A DNA stretch of 64,000 nucleotides from Nemertoderma westbladi (Eukaryota; Xenacoelomorpha; Nemertodermatida; Nemertodermatidae): positions 85,040 through 149,039 of the forward strand of contig JAUCBJ010002221.1 of the NCBI GenBank assembly GCA_032718475.1, written 5' to 3'. The notes beneath the pieces were generated by a model. The model did no database searches. It saw nothing but the letters and a program-made list of their open reading frames with translations, and was not told the DNA's origin. Positions 58,021-64,000 of the stretch are shown piece after piece. The position numbers and the translations under genes were made by a program. Each line of letters begins with the position of its first letter. The first letter of the stretch is position 1.

Positions 58021-59188
58021 GCATGTTGTAGTAATAAACAGAAATTGAAAATTGAATTGCTAATCTTAAAGTTATTTGAATGGGTAATGATAATTAGTGA
58101 AGGTGATAAGTTGAAGTTTGATGAGTTACAATTCGGTTTTCGTACTAATTCTAGTACGGTTATGTGCACATGGTCTGCGTCTGAAGTAATTAATTATTAT
58201 CTGAAGCACTCGACTCCTGTTTATGGCTGCCTTTTAGATTTTACTAAAGCTTTTGACCTTATCGAATGGCCTAAACTATTTCTAGAATTACTGAAAAAAG
58301 GTTTTTCTGTTCTCTAGTTAAGGTGTCTTATTTTTATTTACCGTAATCAGTTATGTGCAGTGAAATGGTTAGGGTTTCTCTCATCACAATTTTTGATTTC
58401 AAACGGCGTCCGACAAGGGTCTGTTTGCTCGCCAATACTCTTCTGTATTGTTTTGAATATACTTATTAAATCCTTATGTAATTGTAAAGTAGGATGTTAT
58501 ATTGGTAGCCAGTATTTTGGGGTTCTAGCCTACGCTGATGATGTGCTTTTGCTTTGCCCTTCTGTGATAGGTTTACAATATATGATAGACATTTGTAAAA
58601 AATTTTGTAGTGCATTTAATTTACGTCTGAGTACCAATGCTGATGTAGCTAAATGTAAGTGCAAATGCATCCCTTTTGGTTTTTTATGGAATCCCCCACA
58701 GCGGAAACTTTTTATTAATAATATTTTGCTGCCTTGGGTAAAAGATGCAATTCATCTAGGAATTACTCTAGATTTCAAGTGCACTCTAAATGTCGATATT
58801 CTACGTAAAAGAGGTCAGTTTGTTGGAAAGCTGAATAATATCAGACAAGAATTCGGTTTTGCACATCCAAGTAATGTTACTAAATTACAGAAATTATATG
58901 CTATGTCGTTCTACGGTAGCTGTACTTGGAACCTTTGGTCAGACGAATGTCGTCGAATTTTAACTAGTTGGAATACGAATGTACGAATTTTATGTCGCCT
59001 TCCTTTTAACGCGCACAGATTTATTGTTCAGGATGTTGTGGGTTTTTTGCACCCTTGGGTGATACTCTGTAAAAATTTTGTATCTTTTTGTAACTCAATT
59101 TGTAAATCAGATAGGCTTTGCGTCAGATTTCTTGCGAATTTATTTACTACTGATTGTCGAAGTATTAGCGGTAATAATCTTAGATGTA
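58021..59188 (+). pseudogene. LINE family D, reverse transcriptase fragment
   Basis: The frame from 58045 to 59235 is open except for TAG at 58315-58317. RT motifs are QFGFRTNSSTVMC (58128), YGCLLDFTKAFDLIEW (58221-58268), SNGVRQGSVCSP (58399) and VLAYADDVLLLC (58522-58557). The thumb includes HLGITLDFK and FVGKLNNIRQEF, then FYGSCTWNLW (58911). It is related to family B (LLDFSKAFD, YGNALW) but not the same. It has no 5' part, and at about 59188 it runs into the acidic tail of the Harbinger-associated reading frame on the other strand. The last residues of the open frame are therefore not LINE sequence. Confidence 0.8.
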
Positions 59189-59189
59189 T

Positions 59190-59400
59190 CAGGTTTCTCA
59201 CCACCATCATCATCGCCATCGCTATCAGCCAATGATTCATCGTCATACGTGATTTCATCGTCTTTATCTGACTCTGAGCTGCTTGTCAATAAGCAAATCG
59301 GCAATATAAGCAAAAATGCACTTTTCTTTTTGGTTGGTCCCGCACCACTGCTGTTGGAATAGCTGGCGTTTTTCTCGCACTTTGCTTCATTGCAACTATA
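59190..59400 (-). pseudogene. Myb/SANT-like companion gene of a PIF/Harbinger element, fragment
   Basis: The minus strand reads EAKCEKNASYSNSSGAGPT, KKKSAFLLILP and then an acidic stretch SSSESDKDDEITYDDES. A Lys-rich helix end, a Gly/Pro turn and an acidic tail is what follows the Myb-like DNA-binding domain in Harbinger companion proteins. It lies divergent to, and 300 bp from, the transposase, the usual two-gene arrangement. The Myb domain itself is not present here. The call is moderate: other acidic proteins would also fit. Confidence 0.45.
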
Positions 59401-59730
59401 TTACTATACCTACTATATTCAGTCCAACTATATTCTAGAACACTATGATATACAACCAAAACATATATAAAACGAAAGTAACGCGGTTGGAAAGGGGAAG
59501 AGTGGTACTACCTAACCTTTAAGCAAAATTAAACATTTTGGTACCCATGCTATAGTGCCTGTAAATTTTACTTGCATATTTTGAATAACTATTTTTTTTT
59601 AAATAAGAAAAATTTGCCTTGGAGAACTAAACACTTGCAAAGTGCTATGATTTAATAATAAAAAAACCCTATTTATTTTTAAATAGTTGAAAAATATACA
59701 TTTATTATTATAATAATATTAAGAGGAAAG

Positions 59731-61005
59731 ATGTCGGATATTTTAGTAATTCAACCCAGGAAAGTTAAGGAGTACGCAGCTCGGCAAGTCGCCTATGTTC
59801 ATGATTATCAGCGGTTGTTTAGATTTCGTGAGAATAATGTAGATCGGATCGCAACCCATAAGATAATGGGGCGAAGATGAGGGCGAAACACGAAGTGGTT
59901 GTCTGTCAAATAAGCAGCGGGTAGAGATCTCATTGCGTTATTTGGCCAATCCTGGCTTTCAGCTAGGTGTCGGTGAGGATATGGGTGTGAACCATTCTAC
60001 AGTTTGTAGAACGTTTCATTCCACTATTGCCAAAATAGTGGAAAAGAAACATCATTAGATAAAATTTCCTGTCACAGACCAGGACATACTGACGTCTAGG
60101 GAGCAGAGGCAATATAAATTCAATTTCCCACAGTGCATTGGTTGTGTAGATGAAACATACATTCCCATAGAAAAACCACCAAATAGATACTACCCAAACG
60201 AATTTCTAAATAGAAAAAAGTTTCCTTCTATAAATGGCCAAGCCACCTTCAATTGTTTTATGGAGGCAACAAGTGTAGTTGCCCAATGGCTGGTATTGGT
60301 TCATGATTCACGCATCTTTAAAACTTCTGGATTCGGTCGGCACGTAACAACACGGGTATCGGTCCACGGATTTCATCATAAGATCTGTGCGACAGATAAA
60401 TGTCATGCCCCCAACCTGGAGAGCTGTGTATGTCTGTTGTGCGGAGACCCGGCCCCACTATACCACCTACTAACATGCAAGGAAAACTCGCGAACGCTAA
60501 CCTCCTGGGCCTCTAATGATACGTAATTTACCGAACTCTTTTAACTCTTTAACGTGTTTACTTATTTATTTGATTTAATTAAATACCGTTTTTATCTACC
60601 ATAATGCCAGTACCATGGCGCAATTAAATTAATATATAAAACTTCTGGATTAGCGTCATATTTAAGAAACATGAATTGCTTGCTCTTTTGGTATTGCTCC
60701 ATACCTACCTAATGACGCCGTACGAAAATCCTGCGTCTCATGCTGACTATGCTTTCAACAAGATGCACAAGTCCAAACGTTCCATTGTTGAATGGATATT
60801 TGGCGCTATAAAACGTCATTTTACAATTCTAAAGCATCCCATACGTATTGCGATTGAAAGTGTTCCACGAGTGTTAATGGCGTGTTTCAACCTTCACAAT
60901 ATTGGGCTTTATTTGTCAGATGTAGTTCCAATGTACCCCCAGATGAGGAAAATGCTCCCGAGATTAATGACGAACACGAAACCTAATTCCATTAACAGTA
61001 ATTAA
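59731..61005 (+). pseudogene. PIF/Harbinger transposase, split by a LINE insertion
   Basis: ATG at 59731 starts an N-terminal helical region (VHDYQRLFRFRENNVDRIA). A shifted frame follows with a helix-turn-helix, LGVGEDMGVNHSTVCRTF (59970-60020). The first catalytic region, CIGCVDETYIPIEKPPNRYY (60135-60195), and RKKFPSINGQATFN follow. Next is the second, VVAQWLVLVHDSRIFKTS (60275-60330, with the D of HDSRIF). The insert 60334-60636 interrupts. The protein resumes with TPYENPASHADYAFNKMHKS (60715-60770) and KRSIVEWIFGAIKRHF, whose E is the third acid of the DDE triad, and ends at 61005. A frameshift near 59880, a stop at 60056 and the insertion inactivate it. Confidence 0.88.
60334..60636 (+). 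mobile_element. 5'-truncated LINE insertion with 15-bp target-site duplication
   Basis: TAAAACTTCTGGATT occurs at 60319-60333 and again at 60637-60651, exactly flanking a 303-bp insert. The insert codes for the C-terminal end of a LINE ORF2, with a zinc-knuckle pattern CVCLLCGDPAPLYHLLTC and stop TAA at 60524-60526, then a short 3' UTR. Severe 5' truncation with a variable-length duplication is typical of target-primed reverse transcription. Confidence 0.9.
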
Positions 61006-61700
61006 AATTAAAATAAATATAATAATTAAATAATAATAAAAATAAATTAAAAAAAGTAAACTTTATCTCATCTCAAATTTAGAAACACAGCCAATAAACA
61101 AATCGTGCTTGACATTGCATTTATTATTTTGGTTTTGGTTTAGATGGTCAAGTAGAACTTCTGCATTTTGCTATATAATATGTCAGTAATCTTTAATGTT
61201 AAACCAAATTGTTTTAGCATACCATATTCATACCAACTCCATAATAGACTATTTATTATGATACCTTCCTTTATCGAATGTAGGCCATACTGTAGACCTA
61301 CCTTTTTGTTTATGAATTAATGATTTACAAATTTTAAGAATGTTAAATCCCCCCCCCCCCCCCCCCTCATCCACCACCCATTCTGCGCCTGGCACCTGGG
61401 TACTGTATATAAACTGTACTTTCACATATTTTTTGTTGTTTTATGTTGTTTGGTATGGTTGTTGTCACCCTTTCAATAACATTTGTACACTTTGACATGA
61501 TTTTTTAACCCTTTCACATTCACATGGCTGTTGTTCACTTTGTGCTGTTGTACCCTTTTTTTTTCCCACTTTCTCCTGTTCAACTCTTTGACTCGATGTA
61601 CCCATTGACTCTAAATCAGGCTCAAATAAAATTAATACAATGGGTGTTTCTATGGACCCTTTTGTATAAAGGTTTGATGAAGCACCACCCTGATATAAGC
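61006..61700. other. Non-coding stretch with C18 tract
   Basis: No gene. A pure C run lies at 61349-61366. The Harbinger terminal repeat could lie here, but I could not identify it. Confidence 0.5.
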
Positions 61701-62157
61701 TGGTGGAACTAATAGGATCGTCATGCTGCTTTGCAGCTGCATTGTTAAGAATGCTGTGCCGGCTTGTCAGCAAAATTGCATCACCACAACTCCCTATCAC
61801 CCATCACATTTGCTAGATCATCCGCATCTTCAAGGCCTGTGTCCTTTAACATGTGTCTCAAGAAAGTCATGGGCTGTCCCCATGCTTATTCACTCCATGA
61901 GGCTGCCAAAGCACAAGATTATGCACTGGCTGGTCCTCACGGCGAAAGCAATGTCCTGCACAGATGAGGTGGCTTTGTTCTAGTGTCAAGCTTGGGGGAA
62001 CCAATGAGACACCTCCAATGTTATATAATGTCTGGTTGGAAATGTATCATTGTACTTGAAACAGTGAACCCGGAGTAGCATTCTTGTAAATGTGCCATCC
62101 TGAGATTAGGTGTCCTCAGTAGTTAGAGCCCAGCATGGACTCCCATAGATGAGTACT
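61701..62157 (-). pseudogene. RTE-like LINE family A 3' fragment
   Basis: The text matches 36121-36560 of the long copy at high identity: AGGATCGTCATGCTGC at the 3' end, then CACCACAACTCCCTATCACCCAT and CATGAGGCTGCCAAAG. The microsatellite tail is nearly lost (ACTAAT only). It is broken by small deletions and ends at GAGTACT (62157), where a pogo-type transposase begins. Confidence 0.85.
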
Positions 62158-63740
62158 TGTGGAAACCCGAAGCAACAAGTGCTGCGAGGGCAGGAGCTTT
62201 CAATGCTGGAACTGTAGGACATTTTTACGACCTTAACAGTTAAGTTTATGAAAAGAGACATCATCCTGTGTCATGCATTTTCAATGTTGATGAGAAAAGT
62301 GTTAGCACTGTCCAGAAAAATATCTCAAAGAGTTATTGGTAAGAAAGGTCACTAACATCTGCAGAAAGAGGAACTAACACCACAATCCTCCTTGGTATTT
62401 CTACTTCAGGAATGTACATTTCTCCATATTATGTGTTCCCGAGACAGAGAATGAAGAATGAGCTACTCTCCTATACTATTTATTGATTGCTCCTTGATGG
62501 GCATTATTCACACACAAAGAGTTTGGTGTTGCGAGATCTTGCATCAGCTAATCATATGGAAATGATGACTTTACCATCACTTTGCTCATACCATATGCAG
62601 CCATTGGATGTGGGGATGATGTGCCCACTTAATAATTTCTATGATCGAAGGTCTGTCGAAGGTTTTCTGAGATCTAACTCGGGGAAAACTGTCACGATTT
62701 TGCAAGTGGCTGAGCTCTCTGGTAAGGCGTTTCTACAAGCTGCAAAGGCAGAAACTGCTGTGAAAGCCTTTAAAAGTACTGGCATTTTTCCATTTAATCC
62801 GACTGTTTTCAGTGAAGAAGATTTTGCTCCAGCTGCTGTGACAAACAATTCAATTATCCTCACAATATATTATCCAGCCAATGCATGTGGACCACCATCT
62901 ACATCATCTATCACCCTTGCAAACTCTGTGGGTAATGAGGCAGGTGAATCAGGGTTGATAGTTGTCACTCCAAATGATATCCTTCCACTGCCATCTGTAC
63001 CAGTAAGTGGGTGATGGTCGTAAAGGGAGAAAAGAAAGCGCTCTAAGGCTGCTATAATCACTTCAACACCAGAAATTGAGAATCTGGCAATTGAAAAGGC
63101 AGAAAGTATACAAAAATGGGCTGGTATACGAAAAAGTCGGCTTTTCTTCCAGTCAGAGGAATGTGGTGAGGAAAGCCACAATGAGCAGTATCTGGAGTGG
63201 CTTTTACTTTGTGCTAGAATTCCTGTGCATCGGCACCCTAGTTTGGAATTGTGGGAGTAGACGTGGAGAGCAAGACATGCATGTGCAAGGCTATCATCGG
63301 TGGTTCCTGCACCAATTCCAATCTGTGAATCGTCTCAACAACATCTAGGAACACTAATAGATCACTCTGACTGTTGCTTCTGATCACTCAGACCATTCCT
63401 CCGAAGAAAATAGATCACTAAATGTATCTGACTTCTTAGTTGTAGAAATCACATGCAATAAATCCAGCAGCAACTCTGTTGCACGCATTTCCAGTATCGA
63501 TAAATTATATCAAACAACATCGATGTGGAATGGTTGAAGTGCATGCCAGGAGTTTGGGGTGATGAGTTTCTACACTTTATCCTTAAAGGATGCAGTGAAT
63601 CTGAATCAGTTGTGTCCATAGAGTTTATCCGTCGAAAGTTACCTGAACCATTACATCAAGGTGGTAGGTACCAAATGTGCCAGACCAAGACTTTGGAGAT
63701 GAAGTTCTCACCAAACTGTAATATTTTGTTGTGTTTGTTA
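62158..63740 (+). pseudogene. pogo/Tigger-type (Tc1-mariner superfamily) transposase relic
   Basis: The reading opens with KPEATSAARAGAFNAGTVG (62168), then FNVDEKSVSTVQK (62281-62320), where D is the first catalytic acid. TSAERGTNTTILLGIS (62355-62402) and YYVFPRQR follow. After a deletion, LLLDGHYSHTKS (62488-62523) holds the second acid. CSYHMQPLDVGMMCPLNNFYD (62582-62645) and FKSTGIFPFNPTVFSEEDF (62770-62825) complete the DDE_1-type domain. A C-terminal segment with EWLKCMPGVWGDEF and SIEFIRRKLPEP (63520-63665) is typical of these proteins. Several stops and frame changes (62251, 62338, 63014 onward) inactivate it. It abuts the LINE fragment on its left. Confidence 0.85.
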
Positions 63741-64000
63741 TAATTTTTGCTATAGTTGTCCATATCTCTTTAATTATTACTTTTCCTATCAATCAATCTG
63801 TTTACTTCTTTCTTGTCTTATTACCCTTCAATTTATACATTCACATACTTTATGATTGATATAAAAAAAACACATAAGGCCATCTTATTTATATTGGGCC
63901 ACAAGTGTACAAAAGGTGCTCACATAAATTACCTAAGAAATGCAACTGTTTTGCTGCTAAACATCGCGCAGGTTTTCTCAAAATAAAGTTTTTCCCTTAA

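Noticed and set aside
1-64000. CRISPR arrays, bacterial operons, rRNA genes
   Set aside because: None seen. Repeat arrays have no spacer structure, and gene content is that of an animal genome.

Overview
The window is animal (metazoan invertebrate) nuclear DNA, AT-rich and dominated by transposable elements. The evidence is the mix of families: several non-LTR (LINE) retrotransposon lineages, Ty3/gypsy and BEL/Pao LTR elements, and P, piggyBac, PIF/Harbinger and pogo/Tigger-type DNA transposons, plus two intron-poor rhodopsin-like GPCR genes. No bacterial-style operons, rRNA or CRISPR arrays are present. I cannot name the species; the TE mix fits a marine invertebrate but does not prove one.

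Layout. 1-4157: two copies of a composite repeat (61-bp minisatellite, tRNA-Glu-like segment, short GGGGCGATAA arrays) flank a foldback repeat and a LINE scrap. 4115-5225 (-): GPCR 1, whose last residues are encoded by the edge of that repeat. 5332-6901: a piggyBac-type non-autonomous element with TTAA ends and a 163-bp internal tandem array. 6905-8400: decayed LINE. 8700-10770: palindrome-rich repeat region. 10985-13200: P-element-type THAP transposase relic. 14250-17978: a nearly intact LINE, joined to a fragment of an RTE-like LINE (17979-19078). 19961-20548: solo LTR with target-site duplication. 21072-23780: decayed BEL/Pao gag-protease-RT. 24240-30600: mostly non-coding, with small repeats and a 66-bp inverted-repeat element. 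30603-31865 (-): GPCR 2, intact. 31866-36100: mostly nothing recognisable apart from LINE scraps. 36102-39660 (-): the longest RTE-like LINE copy. 39942-44663: a complete-looking gypsy element with identical 225-bp LTRs and a CCATG duplication. 45249-49104: a candidate TIR element carrying a PIN-like/CXC-domain pseudogene. 49210-51430: second palindrome-rich repeat region, partly an inverted copy of 9.2-10.3 kb. 51665-59188: three LINEs in series (one ORF1 interrupted by an LTR copy). 59190-61005: PIF/Harbinger transposase plus Myb-like companion, split by a LINE with a 15-bp duplication. 61700-62157 (-): RTE-like LINE tail. 62158-63740: pogo/Tigger-type transposase relic.

Only the two GPCRs look like host genes; they are paralogous seven-transmembrane receptors on the same strand, 25 kb apart. 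Everything else recognisable is mobile DNA at different ages, from very recent (gypsy with identical LTRs, LINEs with one or two stops) to old (P, BEL/Pao). The most unusual items are the tRNA-like/minisatellite composite repeat, the PIN/CXC element, and the freshly inserted gypsy copy that already lacks key residues.
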